Source of the DNA: Eubacterium sp.
GTDB taxonomy: Bacteria > Bacillota > Clostridia > Lachnospirales > Lachnospiraceae
Reading direction: 5' to 3'
Assembly (NCBI GenBank): GCA_022796875.1
Contig: JAAWJJ010000008.1
Coordinates: 1-64,000, forward strand
Length of the DNA: 64,000 bases
In this document: piece by piece, positions 38,763 to 47,575 of the stretch
How the letters are laid out: each line of letters opens with the position of its first letter
How positions within the stretch are numbered: position 1 is the stretch's first letter
Translations under genes and position numbers: made by a program
Notes under the pieces: model-generated
Seen by the model: the letters and a program-made list of their open reading frames with translations, nothing else
The model's database searches: none
What the model was told of the DNA's origin: nothing

Positions 38763-40289
38763 ATGGAAGAATTAGCAATCAAGATGAGTAATATCGTAAA
38801 AAGTTTTGGGAGCGCGGCTCCGGTACTGAAAGACGTTACGCTGAAAGTGGGTGTAGGGGAGATACATGCGCTTTTGGGTGAGAATGGCGCCGGGAAATCG
38901 ACGTTAATGAATGTCCTTGGCGGCGTTATTCCTATGGATTCCGGGAAAATTGAACTTTTTGGGAAAGAAGTGTCCATAAGCAATGCAAAAGAATCGCAAA
39001 ACTACGGCGTATCATTTATCCATCAGGAGCTGAATGTAGTAAACGACATGCTGGTATACGAAAATATGTTTCTTGGATATGAAGAAGAAACAAAGTGGAA
39101 ATGTTTAAAGAGGAATGAAATGATCCGCAAATCCCAGGAAATCTTTGATTCTATGAACGTGAATTTGGATCCTCTGGAGTTGGTGGGCAATATGCCGGCT
39201 TCTTCGAAACAGATTCTGGAAATAGCAAAGTCGCTGCTCAGGAAAGCAAAGATCATCATCATGGATGAGCCGACGACTTCACTGACGGTTCCGGAGATCG
39301 AACAGGTTTTTGATCTTATGAGGGGACTGGCGAAGAAAGGAGTAACAATCATCTTTATTTCCCATAAGCTGGGTGAAGTGGTTGAGTTTTGCGATAAATA
39401 TACAGTTTTGCGTAACGGTGAGATGGTGGCCTTCGGTCAGGTTACAGATGAAAAGGGAGAAAAAATTTCCACAGAGGAAATTGCCCGTATGATGACCGGA
39501 AAAGACGTGCAGGGTCTTGAAATTTATAAGCCGCGGCCGATGGGGGAAGAAGTGCTCCGGGTAGAGGGATTAAGCAGCGGGCGGTATTTTCATGATATTT
39601 CTTTTTCGGTACATAAGGGAGAAATACTGGGATTCACAGGCCTTTTGGGAGATGGAAAAGAAGAACTGGTCCGCTGTCTGTTCGGAGATATACCGAAAAC
39701 AGGCGGTAAGGTAATACTGAACGGCCAGGAAGTTCATTTCAAATCCCCGAAGCAGGCGACAAAACATAAAGTCGGATTTTTACCGTCAGACAGGAAAGAA
39801 AACGCAATCATTAAAGATTTGAGCGTTGCGGAAAATATGACGATCGTAGCTTTGAAAAAATGTATGAAAGGCGGCGTTTATCTGAGCCATAAAGAAGAGC
39901 ATAACGTCACCTCGCGTTATAAAGAAACGCTGCATATCAAGCTGGGAAATTACAACGACCTGATTACCAGTCTTTCCGGTGGAAATCAGCAGAAAGTGGT
40001 ACTGGCAAAATGGCTGTATGCCAAGCCGGACGTCATGATTTTGTGTAATCCGACCCAGGGTGTGGACATCGGCGCAAAAAATGAAATTTACAACGAGATT
40101 TTTGAAATTGCAAAAACGGGCGTAGCCGTGATTGTGACTTCCGGAGAAGCGCAGGAGATTATGAAACTCTGCGACCGGGTAAAAGTAATGTTTCACGGGG
40201 AAATGAACGGAACTCTGGAAAGAGAGGAATTGGATGAAGAAACGATTATGATCCTTTCTACCGGAGCAGGCCAGCGCAAAGGAGAGTAG
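38763..40289 (+). CDS. Sugar ABC transporter ATP-binding protein (RbsA/MglA-like)
   Basis: This protein of about 508 residues has two fused ABC domains. The first has Walker A LLGENGAGKSTLMN, a signature region reading MPASSKQILEIAKSL and Walker B IIMDEPTTSL. The second has a degenerate P-loop (GLLGDGKEELVRCL), the signature LSGGNQQKVVLAKWL and a non-canonical ILCNPTQGVDIGAKNE. That asymmetry is normal for this family. ATG 38763 has GGGGG five bases upstream; ATG 38751 would add four residues without a site. It energises the ribose-type importer. Confidence 0.92.
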   Translation: MEELAIKMSNIVKSFGSAAPVLKDVTLKVGVGEIHALLGENGAGKSTLMNVLGGVIPMDSGKIELFGKEVSISNAKESQNYGVSFIHQELNVVNDMLVYENMFLGYEEETKWKCLKRNEMIRKSQEIFDSMNVNLDPLELVGNMPASSKQILEIAKSLLRKAKIIIMDEPTTSLTVPEIEQVFDLMRGLAKKGVTIIFISHKLGEVVEFCDKYTVLRNGEMVAFGQVTDEKGEKISTEEIARMMTGKDVQGLEIYKPRPMGEEVLRVEGLSSGRYFHDISFSVHKGEILGFTGLLGDGKEELVRCLFGDIPKTGGKVILNGQEVHFKSPKQATKHKVGFLPSDRKENAIIKDLSVAENMTIVALKKCMKGGVYLSHKEEHNVTSRYKETLHIKLGNYNDLITSLSGGNQQKVVLAKWLYAKPDVMILCNPTQGVDIGAKNEIYNEIFEIAKTGVAVIVTSGEAQEIMKLCDRVKVMFHGEMNGTLEREELDEETIMILSTGAGQRKGE

Positions 40290-40292
40290 AAA

Positions 40293-41264
40293 ATGGAGAA
40301 GAAAGTTCAATCAAAAAAGAACGGTGCACTTGGAGGGTTTCAGAAGTTTTTCTCCGGATATAGTGTCATTGTTGTAACCGTAATTATTTTTATCGTAGCA
40401 GCTATCATTCAGGGAACTAATTTTTTGTCGGCAAGCAACCTGATCAATGTTTTGCGTAACAATGCCGTGCTGGGAATTCTGGCGCTGGGCATGGCGTTTG
40501 TCATTATTGTCGGGGAAATCGACCTGTCGGTCGGTTCCGAGCTGGTAGCCGTAGGCGCGATCTGCCTTGGAGTGTTAAATGCGACCGGAAATATTGCGCT
40601 GGCAGTCATTGTAACGATTGCGTGCAGTATCGGTTTGTCGGTATTTATGGGATTTATCGTGGCAAAAGGGAGCGTCCCTTCCTTTGTCGTAACGCTAGGG
40701 TTTATGTATATTTTCCGGTCGGTCTGCCAGTATTTCATGTCCGGCGGCGGGTTTTACGGTGAAGTAGAGAATTTCGGTAAGATTTCCAATTCTTTTGTCG
40801 GGCCGATTCCGACGCCGATTATTTATCTTGCCATCGTATTTATCGTATATTTCTATTTTTCCAGATATACGAAAGCCGGGCGTCATATTTATGCAGTCGG
40901 TTCGAATGAAAGAGCGACCAAGCTGTCCGGTATTAATACGAGCAACATCAAAATTCTGGCATTCGGTATTATGGGCCTGTCCGTCGGACTGGCGGCAGTC
41001 ATCGAAGCAAGTCGTATGAATTCCATCAACGCTTCTTCTTCCGGTTCTTCTTATGAAATGTATGCGATTGCCATGGCGGTTATCGGCGGCGTTTCCATGA
41101 AAGGCGGACGTGGAAAGATGATCTGCGTATTGTTTGGTATCCTGATCCTTGCGATCGTGAATAACTTCTTAAACCTGATGGGAGTCAGCGCATTCCTCGT
41201 AAATGCGATCAAGGGCGCGATCATCATTGTAGCCGTATTATTGCAGAAAAAAGATAAAATATAA
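40293..41264 (+). CDS. Sugar ABC transporter permease (RbsC-like)
   Basis: The 323-residue membrane protein has about eight to ten transmembrane helices and the BPD_transp_2 signature (IIVGEIDLSVGSELVAVGAI, RHIYAVGSNERATKLSGI). The start lies three bases after the ATPase stop, so the genes are coupled. It forms the channel of the importer with the preceding ATPase and lipoprotein. Ribose-group importers carry pentoses, hexoses, inositol or autoinducer-2; the substrate is open. Confidence 0.94.
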   Translation: MEKKVQSKKNGALGGFQKFFSGYSVIVVTVIIFIVAAIIQGTNFLSASNLINVLRNNAVLGILALGMAFVIIVGEIDLSVGSELVAVGAICLGVLNATGNIALAVIVTIACSIGLSVFMGFIVAKGSVPSFVVTLGFMYIFRSVCQYFMSGGGFYGEVENFGKISNSFVGPIPTPIIYLAIVFIVYFYFSRYTKAGRHIYAVGSNERATKLSGINTSNIKILAFGIMGLSVGLAAVIEASRMNSINASSSGSSYEMYAIAMAVIGGVSMKGGRGKMICVLFGILILAIVNNFLNLMGVSAFLVNAIKGAIIIVAVLLQKKDKI

Positions 41265-41310
41265 TCGGAATGAGCAGAAGCCAGGATTACAGAAGACAAA
41301 ATACAATCGG
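41253..41310 (+). repeat. Weak 42-bp echo of the permease gene 3' end
   Basis: GATAAAATATAATCGG (41253-41268), spanning the permease stop, recurs as GACAAAATACAATCGG at 41295-41310. Two substitutions separate the copies. It is a weaker member of the gene-end echo set. Confidence 0.65.
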
Positions 41311-41336
41311 TTTACATATAGAAAGAGCGGTGTAAC

Positions 41337-41732
41337 ATGACAATTGGAGGAATCAATCATATCGGGATCAATACAGAGGATTTTCAGGCGTCCATTGCTT
41401 TTTACAGGGATATCATGAATATGGAAATCCTCGGAGAATACGATCTCGGAGGAGATTATGTAGCATATGTAAAAGTAGATGAAAAGTCAACTATTGAACT
41501 GTTTCGGAATACGGAATATCCTGCGGATCAGGGTTCTGCTGGGGAACGTCCGGGGTTAAAGCATCTGGCGTTCCATGTGGACGACGTGGACGCATGGGAA
41601 AAACATTTAAGGGAAAAAGGATATACCATTACCTTTGGCCCGGCAGATCTTCCGGTTATCCGGCAAAGAGTGATGCTTTTTGAAGCGCCGGACCATGTGA
41701 TACTGGAGCTGTGTACGGATATGAAAAGTTAA
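41337..41732 (+). CDS. VOC/glyoxalase-fold protein
   Basis: The 131-residue protein has a vicinal-oxygen-chelate fold. It has two beta-alpha-beta-beta-beta halves with possible metal ligands His8 in INHIGINTED, the Glu in STIELF, His in LKHLAFHVDD and Glu in HVILELCTD. This resembles methylmalonyl-CoA epimerase/glyoxalase-type enzymes. Within the sugar operon it may isomerise or epimerise a keto intermediate through an enediolate. GAGCGGTG precedes the ATG. Confidence 0.85.
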   Translation: MTIGGINHIGINTEDFQASIAFYRDIMNMEILGEYDLGGDYVAYVKVDEKSTIELFRNTEYPADQGSAGERPGLKHLAFHVDDVDAWEKHLREKGYTITFGPADLPVIRQRVMLFEAPDHVILELCTDMKS

Positions 41733-41805
41733 AGCAGCAGGGAGAAACAGAGCAATAAGAAAAAAGAAAGCAGTAAAGAAAAAGCAGTAAGGAAAGGGAA
41801 AAATT

Positions 41806-43044
41806 ATGGCATATGAAAAATTACTCGAGCCGATTAAGATAGGCCCGAAAACTGCGCAGAACCGGTTTTTCATCCAGGCGATGGAATGTAATATGGAAGA
41901 TCCGTCCGGAAATCCGTCGCCGGAAACGACGCAGAGATATGTGGATCTGGCCAAAGGCGAGGCCGGTATGATTACATTGGAAGCAATTACCGTTACGCGG
42001 GAAAGCCGTGCCAGGGACAATCAGCTGACGATCATGCCTCAGAATGAAAAGCCGCTGACGAAGTTTATGGATGCGGTTCACGGGGCGAATCCGAATTCTC
42101 TGGTCGTATTCCAGTTGACACATTCCGGGGAGATATCTCATCCGGGATTTTCGCGCAGAGTAACGCCAAATCCTCTTCCGGGTTACGGCGGCGATCTTCT
42201 GACGGAGGATGATGTCGCCCATATTATGGACGAATATGTGCAGGCTGCAAAGATTGCGTATCATTGCGGAGCAGACGGAATAGATCTGAAGCTGTGCCAT
42301 GGTTATCTGGGTTCCCAGATGATCCGGCCGCATAACGACAGAAACTGGAAATACGGAGGAAGCTGGGAGAACCGGACCAGATTTCCTTACGAACTGATGG
42401 AACGGATCCGCAAAGAAATTCCGGATCAAAACTTCCTGATCGGGTCCAAAATTTCCGCATGGGAAGGATTCCCGGGCGGATTCGGAACGGAAGGGCCTCA
42501 TTCCCCGATTATGGACCTGACGGAACCGCTGGCTCTGATCAAAGGGTTGGAAGAGCGCGGAGCAAGCTATATTGTGCAGTCTGCGGGAAGTCCGTCCATC
42601 ACAGTCAGCCTGACGCAGGCCGACCGCCGTGCGCCATATTTCGCCTATCTGCACCAGTACTGGGCAAAGGAATTCCGCAAAGCGTTAAAACCGGAAACCG
42701 TTGTGATAGGTTCCAATTTCTCGCCTTTCCGCAGCGGCAAAAACGGCCTCTGTGCAGTGACGGAAGAAGAAAGCAATCTGTTGAATTACGGCGAGTGGTG
42801 CGTAGAAAACAACGTAGTAGATATGGTGGCTCTCGGACGGCAGTCTTTTGCGGATCCTTACCTGCCGCAGAAAGTCCGGGAAGGACGCCTGGACGAAATC
42901 AAGTACTGCCTGCTGTGCGATTCGTGCCTGGAACTTTTGATCCAGCAAAGCCGGGTAGGCTGCGTGGCATACGATAAAAACGCCCATGCGGAGTTAGTGC
43001 GGACCAGAAAAGAAAAAGGAAACCTGAGAGTTCATCATACATAG
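41806..43044 (+). CDS. FMN-dependent reductase of the old yellow enzyme family with Fe-S motif
   Basis: This 412-residue Oye/2,4-dienoyl-CoA-reductase-like barrel has an N-terminal FMN pocket (LLEPIKIGPKTAQNRFF), active-site LKLCHGYLGSQMIRPHNDRNWKYGGSWENRTRF, and a late cysteine set CLLCDSCLELLIQQSRVGC that could hold a 4Fe-4S cluster. The NAD-binding third domain of dienoyl reductases is absent, so electrons must come from another protein. AAGGAAAGGG precedes the ATG. Its presence in a sugar operon is unusual and suggests reduction of an unsaturated or dehydrated sugar intermediate. Confidence 0.88.
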   Translation: MAYEKLLEPIKIGPKTAQNRFFIQAMECNMEDPSGNPSPETTQRYVDLAKGEAGMITLEAITVTRESRARDNQLTIMPQNEKPLTKFMDAVHGANPNSLVVFQLTHSGEISHPGFSRRVTPNPLPGYGGDLLTEDDVAHIMDEYVQAAKIAYHCGADGIDLKLCHGYLGSQMIRPHNDRNWKYGGSWENRTRFPYELMERIRKEIPDQNFLIGSKISAWEGFPGGFGTEGPHSPIMDLTEPLALIKGLEERGASYIVQSAGSPSITVSLTQADRRAPYFAYLHQYWAKEFRKALKPETVVIGSNFSPFRSGKNGLCAVTEEESNLLNYGEWCVENNVVDMVALGRQSFADPYLPQKVREGRLDEIKYCLLCDSCLELLIQQSRVGCVAYDKNAHAELVRTRKEKGNLRVHHT

Positions 43045-43121
43045 AAAGGGTGAGAGCCCGGGAAATTTGAAAGTAAAAAGGCAGCATTTTTAAAAATCAG
43101 TAAATAAAAGAGGCGAAAACT

Positions 43122-44171
43122 TTGGAAAAAAGATTTGTAAGGACCGTAACGGGCGATATCAGGACAGAAAAACTGGGATGGTGCCAGTGCCATGAACACA
43201 TTTTTCTGAAAAAAGGGGTTGCCAGCCGGATGTCAAAATCTCTACAGATGGAGGATTATGAGAAATCCAAAGAAGAACTTCTTTTATACCAGAAAGCGGG
43301 AGGAAACGCTATTGTGGACGCCCAGCCGGTATTTTCCGGGAGGATGGCCGGGCATTTGAAACGGGCGTCGGAAGAAACCGGAGTAAAGATCGTGGCGTCC
43401 ACCGGTTTCCATAAGCATGCGTTTTATGACGAGGGCAGTCCGATTTATCAAATGAGTGAAACGGCGCTTGTGAAGCTGTTTGTTTCCGAGATCATGGACG
43501 GGATGCAGGAAGGTGCCGAGCAGAAAGACCACGGGAAGCAAAAAGATTACGAAAAGCAGGAGAAAGGCGGGCGGACAGGGCAGATGGACGCCCGGGCCGG
43601 AATCCTGAAAATGGCGGTAGACGAGGGCGGGATTTCGGCTACGAAAACGTATGAAAAGTTGTTTGCGGCGTCTTTGCAGGCAGCGAAAGAAACCGGCGTT
43701 TCTCTTTTGTGCCATTTTGAGTTTGGGACAGATGTTTTTCCTTTGTTAAAGAAAATGGAGGAATACGGGATTCCGCAGGAACGTTTACTGGCCTGCCATC
43801 TGGACCGGGCCAGAAAGGACACAGGATATCATGAAGCAGTTTTTGAGTCAGGCGTTTACCTGGAATATGATACGATCCACAGGCTGAAATATGCTTCCGA
43901 TGAAGAAGAACTGCGGCTGATCGGTCATATGCTGGAAATCGGCGCTGAAAAGAAACTGCTTTTATCTTTGGATACTACGAACGAACGTCTGCGCATGTAC
44001 GGAGCAGAAATGGGATTGGATTACATATGCAGGGATTTTTGCGGGATGCTCCGGGAGCGCGGAGTCAGCAGGGAAACAATAAGGACTCTGATGGTGGAAA
44101 ACCCGGTCAGGGCGATTTCCATCGGGGGACTTCAGGAAACAGATCTTAAGTTTGAAAGGAGAAAAAAATGA
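43122..44171 (+). CDS. Phosphotriesterase-family hydrolase (probable lactonase)
   Basis: The 349-residue PHP/phosphotriesterase-like TIM barrel has the first metal motif CHEHIFL, an interior STGFHKHAFYDE, then LLCHFEFGTD, LACHLDRARK and the final metal Asp in LSLDTTNERL, with the bridging Lys probably in the segment GISATKTYEK. Family members in sugar operons often open lactones. Residues about 128-148 are a highly charged insert (QKDHGKQKDYEKQEKGG) of low complexity not expected in the core. TTG is the start, with AAGAGG upstream. Its stop overlaps the next ATG (ATGA). Confidence 0.85.
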   Translation: MEKRFVRTVTGDIRTEKLGWCQCHEHIFLKKGVASRMSKSLQMEDYEKSKEELLLYQKAGGNAIVDAQPVFSGRMAGHLKRASEETGVKIVASTGFHKHAFYDEGSPIYQMSETALVKLFVSEIMDGMQEGAEQKDHGKQKDYEKQEKGGRTGQMDARAGILKMAVDEGGISATKTYEKLFAASLQAAKETGVSLLCHFEFGTDVFPLLKKMEEYGIPQERLLACHLDRARKDTGYHEAVFESGVYLEYDTIHRLKYASDEEELRLIGHMLEIGAEKKLLLSLDTTNERLRMYGAEMGLDYICRDFCGMLRERGVSRETIRTLMVENPVRAISIGGLQETDLKFERRKK

Positions 44172-45148
44172 GTGAAGCAGTAGTTTTTCATGCAGGAAAG
44201 GATGGATTCCATCCGGAACCGGCAACACAGCCTACGTTGTATTTTATCGGGGTAACTACGGGAAAATCTTCCATCATGAAAGTATTTCCGGCCTGGTCAG
44301 AGGAAATGGGACTGGGCGCGGCCATTAAAGGGATTGATATTAAAATCCATGAAGAGCCGTCCGTATATCGGGAAGTGGTGGAATTTATTAAAAATGACCC
44401 GCTTTCCATGGGAGCGCTGGTAACGACCCATAAACTGGATTTGTGCGAAGCCTGTGAAGATCTTTTCGATTATCTGGATCCATATGCTCAGATGTTCCAT
44501 GAACTTTCCTGCATTTCCAAACTTAACGGACAGCTGCGCGGCCATGCGAAAGATCCGATTTCCAGCGGATTTGCCCTTTCTGATTTTGTGCCGCAGGATT
44601 GGTGGAAAAAAACCGGCGCGGACTTTTTTGTCATGGGCGCGGGCGGTTCTGCCATTTCCATGGGATCCTATCTGATGCGTCCGGAATTTAAAGGAAATTA
44701 TCCGAAGCGAATTATTGTGACAAACCGTACCAGGCCAAGGCTGGAAGAAATAGAAAAAATTTTCCGGGAATTAAACCCGGGCGGGATCGAATTGCAGTTC
44801 CATCTCTGTTCGGAAGCCAAAGATAACGATCGGGTGCTTGCAGACGTAAACCCGAAATCCGTTGTAGTGAACGCGACAGGCCTTGGCAAAGACAGGCCGG
44901 GTTCGCCGTTGACAGACGAAGGACAGTTTCCGGAAGACGCCCTGGTATGGGAGATCAATTACCGCGGAGAACTGACATTCATGCATCAGGCAAAGAAGCA
45001 GGAAGAGCAGAAGCGCCTTCATGTAGAAGACGGCTGGAGATATTTTATTTACGGCTGGACCCAGGTGATCAGCGAAGTATTCCATACGCCGATCGAAGGG
45101 GAACTTTTAGACCGGCTGGACGATATTGCAAAACAGTTCCAACAATAG
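44168..45148 (+). CDS. Shikimate-dehydrogenase-like oxidoreductase
   Basis: The 326-residue protein has an N-terminal catalytic domain (GKSSIMKVFPAWSEEMG, ALVTTHKLDL with a Lys in the usual catalytic position) and a C-terminal NAD(P) domain with VMGAGGSAISMG and ATGLGKDRPGSPL. It is longer and more diverged than AroE and lies in a sugar locus, so it is probably not the biosynthetic enzyme. It likely acts on a cyclic polyol or sugar-acid intermediate. It is translationally coupled to the hydrolase upstream. Confidence 0.82.
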   Translation: MSEAVVFHAGKDGFHPEPATQPTLYFIGVTTGKSSIMKVFPAWSEEMGLGAAIKGIDIKIHEEPSVYREVVEFIKNDPLSMGALVTTHKLDLCEACEDLFDYLDPYAQMFHELSCISKLNGQLRGHAKDPISSGFALSDFVPQDWWKKTGADFFVMGAGGSAISMGSYLMRPEFKGNYPKRIIVTNRTRPRLEEIEKIFRELNPGGIELQFHLCSEAKDNDRVLADVNPKSVVVNATGLGKDRPGSPLTDEGQFPEDALVWEINYRGELTFMHQAKKQEEQKRLHVEDGWRYFIYGWTQVISEVFHTPIEGELLDRLDDIAKQFQQ

Positions 45149-45204
45149 AAACAGCAGAAACAGAAAAAACAGCAGGCATAGAAGAAACAGAAAGGGATGA
45201 AAAA

Positions 45205-45813
45205 ATGGCTGATTTTAACAGCAGCGGGAAACCGCTGGACTTTGAAAAAGGATTTACGATTGATTTTAATATGGTCAACGGATTATCCAGCGTAAAGAAC
45301 ACTTCCAAGCGGCTGCTTTCAAAAGTAAAGTCGATGTTTTATGATGAGGAAGCAGCGAAAAAAGAACTTGAGGAAAACGGAGACCGGCTCGTTTATGAAT
45401 TTCATGAACTTCCGGCGCCGGAACATGACGGGGATCTGGCCTTTGGGATGAGTATTGTATATCCGGGAAAAGTCGGAAACGAATATTACATGACAAAGGG
45501 ACATTTCCATACGATTCTGGATACCGGAGAAGTATATTATTGTCTTTCCGGCCATGGGTATATGATGCTGGAAAGTCCTGAAGGAGATTGGTCGTGCCAG
45601 GAATTGATTCCGGGAAAAGCAGTCTATTGTCCAAAGCGTTATGCTCACAGATCTATCAACGTATCTCCTCACGAAGTGCTCCGCACTTTCTTTGTATTCC
45701 GTGCCGATGCCGGCCATGATTACGGCACGATAGAAGAAAAGGGTTATCGCCACCTTTTGGTGGAACAGGACGGAGAACCGGCGATCATCGATAATCCGAA
45801 TTGGAAGCAGTAG
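45205..45813 (+). CDS. Cupin-type glucose-6-phosphate isomerase
   Basis: This 202-residue protein belongs to the PF06560 cupin GPI family found in archaea and some anaerobes, unrelated in fold to ordinary Pgi. The metal-binding cupin motifs are TKGHFHTILDTGEVYYCLSG (two His and a Glu) and CPKRYAHRSIN (third His). It interconverts glucose and fructose 6-phosphates, or a related aldose/ketose pair in this pathway. ATG 45205 is preceded by AAAGGG. Confidence 0.88.
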   Translation: MADFNSSGKPLDFEKGFTIDFNMVNGLSSVKNTSKRLLSKVKSMFYDEEAAKKELEENGDRLVYEFHELPAPEHDGDLAFGMSIVYPGKVGNEYYMTKGHFHTILDTGEVYYCLSGHGYMMLESPEGDWSCQELIPGKAVYCPKRYAHRSINVSPHEVLRTFFVFRADAGHDYGTIEEKGYRHLLVEQDGEPAIIDNPNWKQ

Positions 45814-45897
45814 AGGAAGAATATCGATAATCCGAATTGGAAGCGGTAGCGGGAGAATATGGATAATCTGAATTGGAAGCAGTAACGGGAGGAAAAG
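45790..45897 (+). repeat. Three 36-bp tandem echoes of the isomerase gene 3' end
   Basis: GATAATCYGAATTGGAAGC followed by a stop and a purine-rich tail occurs at 45790, 45826 and 45862. The first copy is the real end of the isomerase gene, and the third copy's GGGAGG tail serves as ribosome binding site for the aldolase gene at 45901. Confidence 0.92.
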
Positions 45898-45900
45898 AAG

Positions 45901-46527
45901 ATGGATGTAAATAAAAAAGTTGAGGAACTCAAAATCGTACCGGTCGTCGTATTGCAGGAGGTAAAGGACGCGGTTCCGCTGGCAAAAGCGTTGGTGGAAG
46001 GCGGGCTTCCGGTAGCGGAAGTAACTTTCCGTACGGCGGCAGCGGCAGATTCTATCAAAGCGATCCGCGAGGCTTATCCGGATATGCTGGTAGGGGCAGG
46101 CACGGTAGTAAATACGGAGCAGGCGTTAAAAGCGAAAGAAGCAGGGGCGCAGTTTATTGTGACGCCGGGATTTTCCCGGGAAGTCGTTCAGTTTGCGATT
46201 GTAAACGGGATACCGGTATTTCCTGGATGCTGTACGCCAACGGAAGTGGTCATGGCCATGGAATTTGGTTTGAAAGTAGTCAAATTTTTCCCGGCTTCCA
46301 GATACGGCGGACTGGAAACGATTAAAGCGTTAGGCGGGCCATTCCCACAGATCCGGTTTATGCCTACCGGCGGAATCAATGCCGGAAACATCAAAGAATA
46401 TTTGGAGGATCCGAAAGTTATTGCCTGCGGCGGAAGCTGGATGGTAAAAGAAAGCCTGATTAAAGAGGGGAAATTTGACGAGATCACGAAGATGACGAAA
46501 GAAGCTGTCGAGTTGGTTACGGCATAA
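45901..46527 (+). CDS. eda: 2-dehydro-3-deoxyphosphogluconate/galactonate aldolase
   Basis: The 208-residue class I aldolase of the Eda family has Glu in PVAEVTFRT, GAGTVVNTEQA, GAQFIVTPGFS, the substrate loop GCCTPTEVVMA and the Schiff-base Lys in LKVVKFFPAS, with the phosphate loop PTGGINAGN. It splits a 2-keto-3-deoxy-6-phospho-sugar acid into pyruvate and glyceraldehyde 3-phosphate, providing an Entner-Doudoroff-like exit for the locus. It is followed after 18 bases by the 2-hydroxyacid dehydrogenase. Confidence 0.93.
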   Translation: MDVNKKVEELKIVPVVVLQEVKDAVPLAKALVEGGLPVAEVTFRTAAAADSIKAIREAYPDMLVGAGTVVNTEQALKAKEAGAQFIVTPGFSREVVQFAIVNGIPVFPGCCTPTEVVMAMEFGLKVVKFFPASRYGGLETIKALGGPFPQIRFMPTGGINAGNIKEYLEDPKVIACGGSWMVKESLIKEGKFDEITKMTKEAVELVTA

Positions 46528-46545
46528 ATCCGGGAGGTTTTGGAT

Positions 46546-47499
46546 ATGGGAAAATATAAAGTACTGGTTACGGCAAGATCTTTTGGGGCGGTCAACAGGG
46601 AAGCTTATGAACTTCTGGAAGAACATGGCTGCGAAGTAAAGAAGCTGGTGGCTGCCGACGGACCGATTCCGGAGCAGTTAAAGCGGGAACTTCCGGACGC
46701 CGACGCAGTGATTGCCGGACTGGAAGATTATGACGCCGCTATGATCGGACTGGGCAAAAACCTGAAAGTGATCTCCCGGTACGGCGTAGGATATGATAAG
46801 GTCGATGTGGCGGCAGCAAAGAAACAGGGCGTTGCAGTAACGATTACGCCGGGGGCGAACGGAGATTCCGTGGCCGACCTGGCCGTGGCTCTGATGCTGG
46901 ACTGCGCAAGAAATGTCACGATCATGGACACGCACATGAAAGCGAAAGACCAGATTCGCCCTCAGGGAGTGGAAATGTGGGAAAAAACTCTCGGGGTCGT
47001 AGGCGCGGGGAGGATCGGCAAAGGCGTGGCAAGACGTTGTCGGGGATTCCGGATGAACATTTTATGCTACGACCAGTATCAGGACGAAGAGTTTGCAAAA
47101 GAGTGCGGTGCAGAATATGTGGATTTGGAAACACTGATGAAAGAGTCTGATTTTATCACGATCCATTCTCCTCTGACGCCGGAAACCGAAAATATGTTTA
47201 GCGCGGAGCAGTTTCGGATTATGAAAAAAGACGCGGTTATAGTCAATACGGCAAGAGGCGGCATTATAGATGAAGACGCGCTGTATCAGGCGTTAAAAGA
47301 CGGGGAGATCCGCGCGGCAGGACTGGACGCTACGGTTATGGAACCGCCTTATGACAGTCCGCTTTGTACGCTGGAAAACTGTATTTTAACTCCGCATGCA
47401 GGCGCAGCGACAAAAGAAGCCAGCATTAAGATGAGCCATATGGCGGCTCAGAATGCACTGGATATTCTGCGTGGCGGAACATGCGCTTATTCGGTATAA
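46546..47499 (+). CDS. D-isomer-specific 2-hydroxyacid dehydrogenase
   Basis: The 317-residue NAD-dependent enzyme of the phosphoglycerate/glyoxylate reductase group has VVGAGRIGKGVARRC in the Rossmann domain, the catalytic Arg in VNTARGGIIDE, Glu in ATVMEPP and His in LTPHAGAAT. ATG 46546 is preferred because GGGAGG lies 8 bases upstream; TTG 46540 is too close to it. There is no ACT domain, so a catabolic hydroxy-acid reductase is more likely than serine biosynthesis. It ends the sugar locus. Confidence 0.92.
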   Translation: MGKYKVLVTARSFGAVNREAYELLEEHGCEVKKLVAADGPIPEQLKRELPDADAVIAGLEDYDAAMIGLGKNLKVISRYGVGYDKVDVAAAKKQGVAVTITPGANGDSVADLAVALMLDCARNVTIMDTHMKAKDQIRPQGVEMWEKTLGVVGAGRIGKGVARRCRGFRMNILCYDQYQDEEFAKECGAEYVDLETLMKESDFITIHSPLTPETENMFSAEQFRIMKKDAVIVNTARGGIIDEDALYQALKDGEIRAAGLDATVMEPPYDSPLCTLENCILTPHAGAATKEASIKMSHMAAQNALDILRGGTCAYSV

Positions 47500-47575
47500 T
47501 TTTATAAAATTATGGCACGTTTGAAAGCCTGCTGCATATAATATTCAGAATGAATTTTCGTGGAGCAGTCTGATA

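Noticed and set aside
44168-45148. Biosynthetic AroE (shikimate dehydrogenase)
   Set aside because: It is longer and diverged, and sits in a sugar catabolic operon; shikimate kinase is encoded far away at 63191.
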